A DNA stretch of 64,000 nt from the NCBI GenBank assembly GCA_050084515.1, contig CM114274.1, positions 40,486,001 to 40,550,000 of the forward strand. Reading direction: 5' to 3'. The stretch comes from Blasia pusilla (lineage: Eukaryota > Marchantiophyta > Marchantiopsida > Blasiales). Shown here piece after piece: positions 21,548-32,955 of this stretch (position 1 is its first letter; every line of letters starts with the position of its first letter). The position numbers were made by a program, and so were the translations under genes. Below the pieces are notes generated by a model. The model ran no database searches and was not told the origin of the DNA. It worked only from the letters and a program-made list of their open reading frames with translations.

Positions 21548-22252
21548 TGTGCACATACTCTCCTTGAACGTTAATCTTTGTTGTTGCGGAAGCGTGAGTT
21601 CAATAAGTCACGCTCTCAACGTTGATCTACAAGTCGTGCGCATACATATCGCTACACAATGTACATCGCTCGTCACATCTACACCACACAACATCGATCT
21701 GCCCCACACATGGGTCGATCCACATATGTACAAAAATCAACTCATACATATACATGGAGATCACACAACAAAAATAAAGGGTAGTAAAAATGGCATACCC
21801 GGCCTAAAACTCCACTCCTCAATCTACATCAGCATATCGAGTCTCGTCCACCCTGTGCTATCAAGGAATCCGGACGCTGGCATCCTAGTCCTATCTCACA
21901 CACACACAAGAGAAGTGCTCCAACGGCCCAACATGAGAAAGATGGTTTAGGAAAGCCATCTTCTTCTCTTATATAGGGTTGGGAAGAGCCAAAAGTCTCT
22001 TCCCTTAAAAATAGCCATCCCCTTGGTAACCTGCCTGCACAGGTTACCAGGGGCGGGTGACCTGGTCAACAAGTCACCCGACTATAAAAGTCCTAAACAA
22101 GAAAGTTGTCAGAAACGACGTTCCTCACACAATGGACCTATCCTCAACCTCATCCGACACCGTGGAACAAAGTTACACTCAAGATAGTCCGCTGGCTCCT
22201 ACGCCCTATACATGATAGATCTTGGCCTATCGGCTACTCAGATGTGACAGGC
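21548..22252 (-). mobile_element. LTR-like sequence in inverted orientation
   Basis: It begins (plus strand) TGTGCACATACTCTCCTTGAACG; the first 75 bp are the reverse complement of the 3' end of the solo LTR at 6704-7709. The remainder resembles 50880-51320 (shared order of acatctacaccacacaaca-like, gtacaaaaatcaact-like and tcgaggacatccat-like blocks). A TATA-like tatatagggttgggaag lies near 21980. It abuts a truncated protease region at about 22253, so it is probably the LTR of the deleted element next to it. Confidence 0.6.
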
Positions 22253-23023
22253 CTTCCATAACCCCAACGCTAAACACGCCGCCTTCCCTAACATCAAGGG
22301 CTGCCCTCCCGAATCAAGTAGGATGCATTGCGGGTGGTATACTGTCCACGTTGGACTAACCAAGTGAAATATTCCAGCTTGGTTATCAAGTAACACTACT
22401 CCACGTGTCACCACTACTCGCTCTATGGCCGGTCGAGCTGGCATATCTACCAACTTCGCCGCCGCCGCATGCCATGACTCTGTGGGGAACGTACCGAGCA
22501 CTAGCTCTGAGGGCAAGTCCACCACCTCGTCAACTACCTCTAAACAAGAAGCAGTCACCACTCCACGCTCACACAACGTGATGGCTAGCCGAAACACCTC
22601 AATTGGTCCAACTTCCAACGTCGCCAACTCTATGGCAGAAAATAGCAGAGTCTGACTCACTCTGGTGGCCACTTCCAACACTATGGTCGACACTGATTCC
22701 ACTCGAGCCGGCATAGGAGTTGTCACTCCAACTCCTCGTGGCGTCCACGTAGGTGCCTGAGCTGTAGGCACCGTTGGTCATCGAGGCACCATCGATGGTG
22801 TGTGTAGTGCCTCCGACAATGTGAATGACTGTGGAACCCTGGCCTGCCGCCCATCGGTCCCCTCTGATGGGTCAATCTCAACTCCACCTCTCGATGGCTC
22901 GGTGCCTCTTGCAACACCCCGAGTCACCACTGCAGATGCCTCAACCTGGGCTGCACTACATATAAACCCCATACTAGCGAGATCCGCACCCATGTCAGGG
23001 TAAGAGGTAGAAGTTGGAGCCAC
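22238..23023 (-). pseudogene. gag-protease fragment of a related gypsy element
   Basis: The minus-strand frame 22771-22238 aligns with the gypsy element at 14616-15080. Shared stretches include FRLA-TLCERGV, MPARPAIER (against LPARPAIDR), LLDNQAGIFHLVSPT and ILLDSGGQPLMLGKAAC. The catalytic DSG is present. The match stops where LTR-like sequence begins (about 22253), so the methyltransferase, RT and integrase parts are missing. 22778-23023 carries less conserved upstream sequence. It shows the family has at least two copies in this window. Confidence 0.8.
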
Positions 23024-23059
23024 ACTAGCTGCTCGTGGCTCCGTGCCTTCCCTGAGCTT

Positions 23060-23640
23060 TTTTGAAAAATAATAAATAATATCTCCTTACCAAATTAAAA
23101 ATGTAAATCTTATAGAATATGCAACTATATTTGTAATACAAAAAAATATAGTAATACATTTTTTATATCAAACAAACCTTTCTATCATTGTACTTTCCAC
23201 CTTACCCAAGGGTAATCCTAGAGAAAAATTTGAGACATTTCATGAACTCACTTCATGGATAGCTTTCATAACTGGCTTACATTCATAAGTCTCCTAAGTT
23301 ACCCAACACCCATAAAAGTAGGAATCAGTGAAGGATGAAGTTGAAAAATTCTTTTCTGAAAGCAATTGAACTCTTAATCTTCAAACTCCCAATCACCGTA
23401 GATCAAACTTCTTGTAGAAGCATGCATTCAACTTTCCTCAAGGGTGCGGTATTTGTCGAGAAGATTATACAAATAAGCCACTTTGAAGAATTTGTTTTTA
23501 CGTTTTTTACAAAAAATAGATGGTACCCCACAAAACCTATGGATTGAGAGGAACCTCATACTTATGTACATTACAAAGATATACACACGAACTCATTCTA
23601 TCTAATCTGATTCATCATCAGATATATGTAACACTAGTTG
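23060..23640. other. AT-rich spacer, nothing recognised
   Basis: Short plus-strand frames (23335-23547) have no recognisable motif. Confidence 0.4.
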
Positions 23641-25935
23641 AGACTTATTGCCAACTCTTCCTTGTCTTTCCCCAACACTAGTGATGCGCGTCCCTCCTCC
23701 ACGAGGAATAGTCCTTTCCAATGCAACATTGGCTTCACCATCATCTATGTCTTGTGTTGGCTGTGTTGGAAACATCTCCTAATCTCTCTCGAAGAATCTA
23801 AAAAGTTCCTCCTGCATTCGATGAGGGTAATGGTATGTTAGTGGATATACCCCTTCCATCCTTTGAGGAATATCTTGCCATAAGAAAGGTGGAAAGGTCA
23901 ATTAAAGTCTCCTCAAGACAAGGTTATCCACCAATGGATTTTGATGATGGTTTAGGACAAGTCGTTGAGTTGTGCAGAGGGCATCCCAAACTTCTTGTGG
24001 ATTCAACCCCTGAGCAAAGAAGAAGGTTTCTGCCTCTCAATTTTGGAGATCTATGATAGTTCTGTGAATAGGTCTCCTCGGTCGCACATGTCAATGAAGC
24101 GGATCATCCACTCTCGCATAGCTCGATCTATCCTTTGTTGACGTGGGATTTATTTGTGAACCACCCCATCTATGTTCACTTCGGGGTTGTAATTCGATCG
24201 GGGGCTATAATGTCCCAAACTGAAATTGAAATTACCTTGCTCTTAAGTTTGCTTGCGATATATAGATGGTGCATTACTATCACGAGAGCGGAAAGATATG
24301 CCAAAATGGTGATACAGTCTTCATGACCAAGGTTGTCTATAAGTTGGACACGTGTGAGATAGTAACATGGCCTTTTGAAGATAATATGGATGCCAATAAC
24401 AAGTTTTATATGCATGTTCCTATCACGTAGCAAACTTCTGCGGGTATGGGGTTGAAGCAGATCATGTATTTGGGCCAGTTGTTTGGCATGAGGGCCCCTC
24501 CTTCAGCTACATCAATTGCTTTCATCTAATTAAGCAGATCTTGCTCTTGATTGCTCAAATTGAGAGGTGTTGGGACCAAAATCAAAGAAGCATAGTTGGC
24601 AACGTTTGGATCCACAACATTGTCTCATATTGCGCGTAAAGCAAGAGGCAACAACTGCTCGATAGGTTGAAATAAGATCATATCAACCTCCTTCACGAGA
24701 CGACCCTCGTGTAGGGTTGTCTTGGAGATGAGTTATCCCACGTTGCCCCTTGCTTTGCATTGCAACAGTTCATCCATTTCTTGTTGTAGTCTTATCATGA
24801 TGGATTCATATGTCCTCCTCCATTGCTGTGTAGGGTCAGCCATTATAGCTCTTTATCTTCTGTGGAGTTCATCTATGGCAATTGCTTGATTCACAATCCT
24901 CTCCATCTCTCTCTTTAGTCTCTCGTGCTCCTTAGAAAAATGTTGGTGCTTTCCTTTCAAAATGTTAATTTATGCTTCCAATTCAAAAGTGCGTTGGGAA
25001 TTTGTTATTAAACTCTCCAACTATGATAGACGAGACATAACCTCGCTAATATCCGGAGCAATCTCCCACGAAAGGTTCAGGGAATAACGACGCTATGTAC
25101 AGGGAGATAAAAAATCTCTTCAGGCCCATCAAAGCTCATATTACGACCTACATTGAGGTCATTCAAAATATCTCTTCTATCCTCAAAAATCTCCTCCCCG
25201 ATTTGGACTCGCCCTTCATCTTCACTCTTGTCATGTATTTCCTCTTCCGTTGGCCGATTTGTTTTGTGTCTATCCAAAGAAGATAGTATGCCTGTAAGGC
25301 TTCTTGAAAATCCACCTTGATGGTATTGGCGTGATGACACTCGTCATGGTGGAACCCTCCTTGCTCTCCTCCATCCGGCGGAGAAGATGATGGCTCATGT
25401 TGATGGCGTGGGTATAGGCCCTTACTTCCAAAGTTTGGCAAGGTTCCCACTCTTGGTTGTTTTGACTATGGCGGTGGAGATATAATATCTTGTGCTTTAA
25501 GTCTCTTATCTCTTATCGAAGACCCATCCTCCACATCGCCATAATAAACCTCCATGTCCTTCATCAACTTTGCAACTTTGAGCTTGACAAATACCTTGCT
25601 CACTAACTTCCACTTCTTTGGTCGGAGGCCCTCATAATATGGAAGGCCATTGAACAAGGCCCAATCCTTCTTCCACTCATCTTCTCCCAATTTCCTTTCA
25701 AATTCACCAATTACACGCTCCGAACACTTGAGCCGTGACTTCATGAACTTTGCATTGAGAATTTCTGGGTCAACGGTGCTATCCAAGTGTGACTTCAATT
25801 CATCTTTGGTGATGAAAAGTGAGATCGTCTTCTTGTTCATCTTTGCGCACATCCGTGGTCTCCGCGTATCATGGGGTTCTTCCCCTCTTCCGTCGCCCTA
25901 CGTGTTGTGAGGACTACGGTCTTCATGAGATGACA
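23640..25935 (-). pseudogene. Decayed coding locus with coiled-coil region
   Basis: Reading the minus strand from ATGGAGTTGTCATCTCATG at about 25935, long stretches look coding but are cut by single stops in the same frame: the frames ending at 25466 and 25163 are continuous apart from a TAG at about 25895 and one at 25466. The first part is Lys-rich (KKTISLFITKDELKSHLD). Around 24900-25020 the reading is coiled-coil like (KEHERLKREMERIVNQAIAI). Further on, FQPIEQLLPLALRAI, GGALMPNNWPKYMICFNPIP and AMREWMIRFIDMCDRGDLF follow among stops. I recognise no family. Most stops could derive from CAA, CAG or CGA by C-to-T change. It may be the 3' part of the same gene as the kinase-like reading upstream. 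Confidence 0.5.
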
Positions 25936-26295
25936 ACTCCATCTTGTCAAAATCCAAAAGGAAAAGATCATTACAAAAAGATTTCAATAATAGTGACATG
26001 ATGACACTCAATACATCCATGGACCAAACATCCGTGATCATTTACAAACATTCAGAGTCATACATTCACCTTTCTCAATTAAGTCTTCCATTTCTCAAGA
26101 ACAATATATCCAAAAATGGGTTTATAATCACACTATTGTGGTTAAGAAATCATCATACAATCAATGAGCATATGTTATTGGTTTTAATCCCGAATTTACA
26201 TCGTCTATGCCTAATATTTTTGCATTTTCTCTGATATAAGCAATAAGATACTCTATGTTTTTGCGATTAGAGGGGTTCGGAGCTATTGTCCACTT

Positions 26296-27497
26296 TCAAA
26301 TCCTTTCCAAATAAGTCCATTTCACATTTGCGTGGGCATCCCCGATAGCAAGGTTGTATGTCACATAGTTCAAATTTTTCATAATCATTCCTAGGGCATA
26401 GATTTCTATGGCTATGCTAATAGGAAGATCCTTAGGCCTTGGTGTCAACTTTGATGCTATGAGCCCAACAAGATTTTTTTCATGCAACCATAATCTCTGA
26501 GGCGAATCTATGCACTCGTCATCCCACAAAGTATTTCCCCAATCTCCAATCTCGATGTATGGCTCTGAGTTGGATCCAAAATGGATGAAAATGTTCCAAA
26601 CATGAAGATCGGTATGAAGAACTTGTCGTTTGTGGATAGTCTCCATGGTACCAAGAAGGGCAACTACAAGCTGGACGATATTTGATGCCATTACGAGATA
26701 TCTGATCTTCTGCAACTCTCCTAAACCTGCCACGCTCTTCTTCAAGGTATGGCATGCTCGCAACCAATTTTCAAGGTGCCCACCATTCCAATATGGATAG
26801 ATGGCACGCAATAGATCCTCAATCAACCTTCCCACGACGAGAATCATCCCCCGATGTAAAATAGTCGCAAACATCTCCTCATGCATCATTGATTTTCTTG
26901 AAAATGACCAAGATGCTTCCTTAAAAATCTTCATGCAATAGTAAATATCTTAACTAAATCCAAGGGTTTGTTTTATTTTACAACGGTACACGGTTCCATG
27001 CAAACATGATCCCAAAATATCCTCTCGATGATGTCCTACTACTACATCCTTGTCAAAAACCCACATAGCTCCACGTGGAACTACCAATGTCTTCCCCTCA
27101 AGAGTAGTACATCCCTTGAAAAGATGTTGAGCATTTTTAACTCTCTAGTAAATCTTTCTAAGAGAGTTGCAGAGGCAAAATTCAACTTCTCTTTCTTGTA
27201 CGTCTTAAGATCGACATACACTCTCTCCAAGTCAACACCTTGTTCGGCACAAAATGCACTTAACCTCCCGGCCTCTTTGGCATAGACTTCCCAGTTCAAT
27301 GCCTTTCAGACTCTCTTAGATAATCTTTGCAATTCCAAGGTGTAGTCATGAAAACCATCCATACCCCTCGAAATGTAGGATCGCCTCTTCTCTAATATAA
27401 GATGGAAAAACCAGTTTAGCCATGCCTCTCTTATGGCCATATTAAATTCATTCCTGGAATTTAATCTTTGCCTCTTGCCACTATCATTGGGCTCCAT
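26296..27497 (-). pseudogene. Protein-kinase-like gene, decayed
   Basis: The minus-strand reading starts MEPNDSGKRQRLNSRNEF at 27497 and runs, with a TGA at 27308 and a frame change near 27085, into a kinase fold. The glycine-rich loop is ILGSCLHGTVYRC (about 27010). The lysine strand is YYCMKIFKE (about 26930), with a TAA just before it. A helix-C-like MMHEEMFATI follows. The catalytic loop is VLHTDLHVWNIFI (about 26620) with Asp and Asn present but HRD changed to HTD. The metal-binding motif reads GDWG rather than DFG. The last frame (26934-26296) is open for 212 codons. The substrate is unknown; in an intact relative it would be a kinase or pseudokinase. The N-terminal 140 residues match nothing I know. 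Confidence 0.65.
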
Positions 27498-27699
27498 TCG
27501 GTTATCTCCGGCTCTCGATGACCCAACCCCCCTAAATATATCACTTAGAGCAAGAAAATAGGAAGATTTCCAACAAAACCCAAAAAAAGAAATAAAAAAG
27601 TGGAGATTAGGAAGTACCAAAAAGAGAATGATTGGAGATGCTATAACAATGGCTCGATCAATGTACATAGGCTAAAATGGTGGAACGAGATGTAGGTTT

Positions 27700-28240
27700 A
27701 GGGTTTGGAACTCAAAGGGAATATATGTGCCTTTAGCTAGGTTTCCTTGAACTCCTCCACTTTCCCGATGGGCTAAGGAAACCCAATGAAATATATCTAA
27801 ACTCAAGTATGTGAATCGGAAATCTCAAAATCACCAAACAATTTTAGTGACAGAAGAGAATTCCACACTCATAACTTCTCACCTAATGTGGAATCAATTA
27901 GAGTTTGTTTAAGACACAACAAGGAGGGCAAATATCCAAGTTGGTCACAAAAAAATCTAACTATCCCCAAATGCATGCAACGGATTTCCCCAAAATTCCT
28001 AATAAACTTGAAAGCCCTTAGCTCTGAAGGCACCACTGAAATTTGGAGCCTAATCCAAAAATCTCTAAAATAAAATGAAGAAAAACATGGAAAATGAAGT
28101 AAACGTGTGGGTTAATTAGCCCCTAATCCCTCCCTTATAAGCATTTTGGTGCCCATTTGTGAGCCCTTTGCTTATGGGTTTTGTCCCAAACCAAGTTTAG
28201 GAGTGGAGAAGGGGAGGGAGGAAAATTCAAATTTAGCCTC
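27700..28240. other. Spacer upstream of the kinase-like locus
   Basis: AT-rich, no gene seen. It would contain the promoter of the minus-strand kinase-like locus if that was once expressed. Confidence 0.4.
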
Positions 28241-28249
28241 CACCATTCA

Positions 28250-28570
28250 GATTATGCCATGTGTCAGCGTAGGGTTTGGGGGACGCGGGCCAAACATGGG
28301 CCGAGCGCGAGTTTGACGGACAAGTCTCAAGGTTATACATGGCAACTCGAGAGTGGTTGTTCGGACGGGCGGGTAAGGGCTAGGGCGTCCGCGACGCAGG
28401 CTAAAAATTGGGGGTTAAAAATGGATGCCATACGAGATGCGGACTGTCCAATCAAGGGTGGAATGCTCGAATGGCGCGGCGCGCCCGGGTTTGAGCCATA
28501 GGTATGCGGGCCCGCGGAGCCTGCACCCGAGCCCACACGGTCATATCCGTCCTCAAGACATGGACTTTGT
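28250..28570. other. GC-rich, CpG-rich island
   Basis: About 320 bp stand out from AT-rich surroundings by high GC and many CpG sites (for example gaatggcgcggcgcgcccggg near 28475). Open frames on both strands (28181-28536) have no recognisable motif. It could be a promoter-associated island of the minus-strand locus or a fragment of a GC-rich repeat. Confidence 0.5.
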
Positions 28571-29288
28571 CCGCGTGCAACCTTGATCTCATGAGACTGT
28601 CCACCAATATCCTCGAAGGTGCTCTACTAGCTCTCGCCGATCTCTCCTAAAAGACATGACACGACTCTCCATTGTCTGCAAGAGGTTTAAAAATGTTGTC
28701 AATACAGGATTCCTTGGCGACAACAAAGAAGAAGGTGAAATGTTATGTTGTAGGTGTGTCTTCCACAAGTCATCCACAAAATGTTTGATGACAATAGTGT
28801 GCCAATTTAATCTATGAGATAACATTATCCAACATTGAGGTTATCCAAAATTGGCTAATTTTTTTTGCAAAACCAACTTAATATTGTGACAAAATTTGCT
28901 TCAAAAAATAAGTGAGAATGCAACTTCCACATTAACAACACAACATCAATCAAGTGCCTATTCAAGCAATTGGAAGCTCAGTATTGTGACTTTCTATTAT
29001 AAATTGGAGGTCTCCTCCCAACTAAAACATGTGTATTTGAGAAAGCTAGTGTATGAATTTAGTTTTGCATATTAGCCCATAAAGTTATCCCATAAAATCT
29101 CTTAGTTGTGAAAATAGACCATGATCTATTTTTTGGCCAACTTATAGTCACATGGTGCACTATTAAACTCATGTAAGCAATGATATTGTAATATGACGTT
29201 TGAAAATTTCCTTTTGGAATAAATGCTATTTATCTCACCCTTTTTCTAACAATCTTTATTGCATATTGCTGCTATGTTCTATCACAAA

Positions 29289-30220
29289 TCTATATTATTA
29301 AAAGAGGACGGGGTCTGAGAGCCCGTCCTCAGGTAATGACACATAGATGTTTGAGGTCTTAGCCTTACGACACGTGGAGGGCCGACACGTGAGGGGGGAG
29401 GGGTATTCAAGTAGTGAGGCTTTAGAGGTAGGGAGGGGGCATTCAAGTAATGAACTTGTCTAAATTTTATTATTTAAACCACACTAGACGGGTAGAAATA
29501 TTCCAATTAGAAAAAATCGTAAGGATTTGAATAAACTATTATAATATTTTATTAAGTATTAATATTTTATTTAAGATTATGATGGGTGATTATAAATATT
29601 AATAAAATGGAATGTTTTGGATTAAATTTTTTTAGAATTTGAGTCTTAATTGGTATGTGATGGAAAGGGAATTTTAATGGATAAGGAGTAGATCAAATTT
29701 TATGGAAGGTTACAATTATTTAGAGGATATCATTTAAATTTGAATGGAGTATTGTAATTACTTAAAAGAGTGAAATTTTTTTATTCTTCTAAGATTTTAG
29801 AAAATAATCGTTATATTTTAAAATTTAAATTAATGATGTGATTATTTTTAAATTAATTTTATTAATTCACATGTGATATTTTGGGAGAGGAAAATAAATT
29901 TGAATGGAAAAGTAAAATCATTTAATTAAATAAAATTAATTAAGAAATTTTTAGTGAATAGGATTTTGGTAGGAAGAGTGGAAGGGGAAGAATACTTTTT
30001 GTTGGAACTTTTAGGTAGGAATGTAATTATTTAGGGGATATGGATATTATCTAAAGGTGATTTTCTTACTCTTTTAAGATTTATAAGAGTGGAAATTACA
30101 CCAAATTTTAAAATTAAATATATTCTAAAATTTTTAATATAATTAAAAAAAATCATAGACACCTGTTTATAAGCCATTCAATTATGGAAACTGTGCTAGG
30201 CGTGCATGGCACAGGCAATA
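29289..30220 (+). mobile_element. Helitron, about 0.93 kb, interrupted at its 3' end
   Basis: It starts TCTATATTATTAAAAGAGGA after an A, a classic plant Helitron 5' end, followed by a self-complementary gacggggtctgagagcccgtcc. Two ACACGTG motifs lie near 29370-29395. The body is AT-rich and homologous to the minus-strand element at 3645. Near the 3' end CGTGCATGGCAC (30191) resembles the terminal hairpin, but CTAG is missing where the next Helitron begins. No coding capacity. Confidence 0.75.
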
Positions 30221-30455
30221 TCTACATTAGTTTGGGATAGTGCCTTCTTGATTTGCAAACACCTCACCTCTCTGTTTGACATGTGGCAACTAGGCATCAA
30301 GAAAATATATATCTCCTTATGCAAGTTGCGATAAAAAAATATTTGAATTTGTGTGTTGCATCATTAATCCCTTCCCTTCACAAATTATACACTAACAAAA
30401 ATTTTCAAACACTTTTTATTCCCTGTTTCCGTGCATCGCAAGGGCACCTTACTAG
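30221..30455 (+). mobile_element. Helitron, 235 bp, inserted beside the previous one
   Basis: It starts TCTACATTAGTTTGGGATAG after an A and ends accttaCTAG before a T. It is homologous along its length to 3261-3477 (shared gtgccttcttgatt and the GTGCATCGCA terminal hairpin). It carries tgacatgtggcaac where relatives have an ACACGTG motif. Its position at the degraded 3' end of 29289-30220 suggests insertion into that element. Confidence 0.85.
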
Positions 30456-32031
30456 TATGTTATTGTGAAAGTCTATGTGTAATTTTAGTGTGGTATGAAG
30501 TTTGGCTGCTATTGTCCATTGAAAATATCTATTCAAAGGTTGCATAACTTCTACATGATAGAGGATTTAGCCAATATAGTTTATTTTTTAGTAAACCAAA
30601 ATAAAATATATCGTACCACAACTTGTATGCATTATAAAAATCACTTATGTTATTACTTTTTGTCGCACTCTTCATTGATTTGCATTTTTTTATGCAAAAT
30701 GGCATCAATCAATTAGCCTTACCCTACTCATATTGTATTGTATATTTCTATGTTAACTCACCTTCCCAATTTTGGTTGTTGATCGTCTTATTCATGTTTA
30801 TCTTTTATTTAGTTTAGGCCACACAAACAATCAGGTTTATTCTTCACATATTAATTCTCAAGTTGTTTTTGAGAGTGTTGGAATCTCACAAACAATCCAC
30901 AAAGATACATGAATATTTTGTAGTCATGAGAAGTAAATGTAACCTCACAAGATAGAAGACACCCAACTATATTTCACTCATGCCAATTTAACACTGTATG
31001 ATTTTACTAGTCGATCATAAAAATTCCTACTTGCCCTCATGCAAGTATATTTCACTAATCAATATAGGTGGCTAATGGAGCAAGAACACTATATTCACAG
31101 CTATGCTACTCTCACATTTATGCAATTTAACCAATATAAGTAGGTCATCACACCAACGTCATTCATTTTTGTGGGTGCGGAGGGTCGCCAAGTGGATACA
31201 TAAACTTTTTGTGTGGAGTTGAAGGAGATCCTCTATCATATTAAGCCACATACATGTCATAGTCTTTGTATTTGGATGGTAGTACACTTCCATTGTAGCA
31301 CGGGTAACTTCATTGTATTGGGCTCCACTATTGTAAATGAGGTGCTTACAACGTTTTCTATTTTCGGTTATGCATAACTATAAAACCATAGTCCCTAAAC
31401 CGCCTTAGCACCTATTGTGACTTTTTGAAATGTGACAATCATTTGTAATAGTGAAGTACATTGTTGCCTTGTCTTTGGCTGGTAAGAGTCTTCTAACTAG
31501 TAGCAACCCTCAACAAAGCACTTACCATCTCGAATATTTATTCAAAACACATATAAGAGTATAGTCGTAAAGTCCATAGAATCTAAGGGTTGATTTGCAA
31601 ATGTTTTGCAAGTGAATCTATCTAGCCATAAGGGATAAAAAAGACTCAAATACGACTCATCAAGCATAAATAAATATGGTTATTTGAATAATATAATACT
31701 CATTTTACTATTATCAATAGTATCATGCCCTATAGAACCACTAGTTTGTTGTTGGTTAGGATTAGTAATACGTACCCAAACACTTTGTATTCGTAGTAGA
31801 ATGTTGCCAAAACTTTACAAATCCATATCCATCTTTGGATAATAGTCTTTAAATTGTAATGATTGCTAAAGTTTTGTCTTTGCTAATCCACACCTCTACC
31901 CTTTCAGCTGCCATACTAGTTAGCAACCCCCAACAAAAGATGGGATTCTTAGGTAAAGAAAGGACATAAAATAGTAAAGAAAATGGGAATGGTAATGAAC
32001 CTCTTAAAATAATTTCATTATTATTAGAGAT
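30456..32031. other. Intergenic DNA, no gene recognised
   Basis: AT-rich. Open frames at 30283-30716 are within or beside Helitron sequence and carry no motif. Confidence 0.5.
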
Positions 32032-32208
32032 TCTATATTATTAAAAGAGGACCGGGTTTGGGAAGCCCTCCTTTGGTGTTGACACATAGGCTTTTTTAAG
32101 CCTCCTCATATTGACACGTGTACAAGAGCATGTAACTAAGCGCTAACAAGAAGAAGCAGGGGTATTAAGGGATTTTTTCACCCGAGCATCGCGTGGGCAA
32201 GATGCTCG
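32032..32208 (+). mobile_element. Helitron, 177 bp, with a mutated CTAG end
   Basis: It starts TCTATATTATTAAAAGAGGA, identical at the 5' end to the element at 29289. The 3' hairpin GAGCATC...GATGCTC lies at 32184-32207. The terminus reads CTCG followed by T, so CTAG has one change. A TTGACACGTGT motif lies near 32113. Confidence 0.8.
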
Positions 32209-32394
32209 TCCTTCTTTGATTTTGGAACACCTCTCCTTTTGACATGTAGCCCTCTCAATGGATAGCATCCCTCGAATTCTCAACCAACTAGATAATTCGT
32301 AATTGATTAAAACATTTCCAAGTTACTTAATTACTTTTTTATGTTTGGGAGATTATCCAAATTTTAATTCATCGGTAGCTTCATATCTTCCAAA

Positions 32395-32955
32395 ATGACC
32401 GATCTACCAAATAAAACCCCAACTAAAAGAAGTCCGACTAAACGAACTCTAAGAAATGCACGGGGACATGGACGGAATCTTCTAAACCGGCGTACTACGC
32501 CGGGACTAACCGGAGTAGTACTCCGGTTTCTTCTAAACTGGCGTAGTACTCCGGGAGGAACCGGAGTAGTATCCGGGTTTGTTCAAGACCGGCGTAGTAC
32601 TCCGGGAGGAACCTATAACCCTACCCTAAAATCATTTCCGAGCCTCTCTAAGGCCTATGCGTTCGGAAGCAGCAACTGCTCTGGTTCTTTGTCCGACTTT
32701 GCCTTCATCTCCTCCGGATTTACTGACATGTTCGTGATCCCGTTTGTTCTTTCTGCAGAGGAGACTTTGTGCGTTCGGAAGCAGCAACTGCTGAGGTTCT
32801 TTGGTTGGCTCTGCGTGTACATCGCCCCGTGGATTCTCGCGGTGTCTGTAATCTCATGTGATTTTGTTTTGATTTTTTTTTTTCTCGAGGGGAGGGTTGT
32901 TCGTGAGGGTGAGAACCGCATAGTGATTTGGACGGCGCTTGGTGTTTCATGCTAG
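32395..32955 (+). CDS. Hypothetical repeat-containing protein, 186 aa
   Basis: The frame opens with ATG at 32395. It contains a 17-residue repeat: LLNRRTTPGLTGVVLRF, then LLNWRSTPGGTGVVSGF, then a partial third unit VQDRRSTPGGT; the DNA unit is about 51 bp (32478-32611) and stays in frame. A hydrophobic stretch (GWLCVYIAPWILAVSVISC) could span a membrane. The segment gcgttcggaagcagcaactgct occurs twice (32659 and 32771). I recognise no family. It could instead be untranslated leader of the gene downstream; I am unsure it is coding. Confidence 0.3.
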   Translation: MTDLPNKTPTKRSPTKRTLRNARGHGRNLLNRRTTPGLTGVVLRFLLNWRSTPGGTGVVSGFVQDRRSTPGGTYNPTLKSFPSLSKAYAFGSSNCSGSLSDFAFISSGFTDMFVIPFVLSAEETLCVRKQQLLRFFGWLCVYIAPWILAVSVISCDFVLIFFFLEGRVVREGENRIVIWTALGVSC

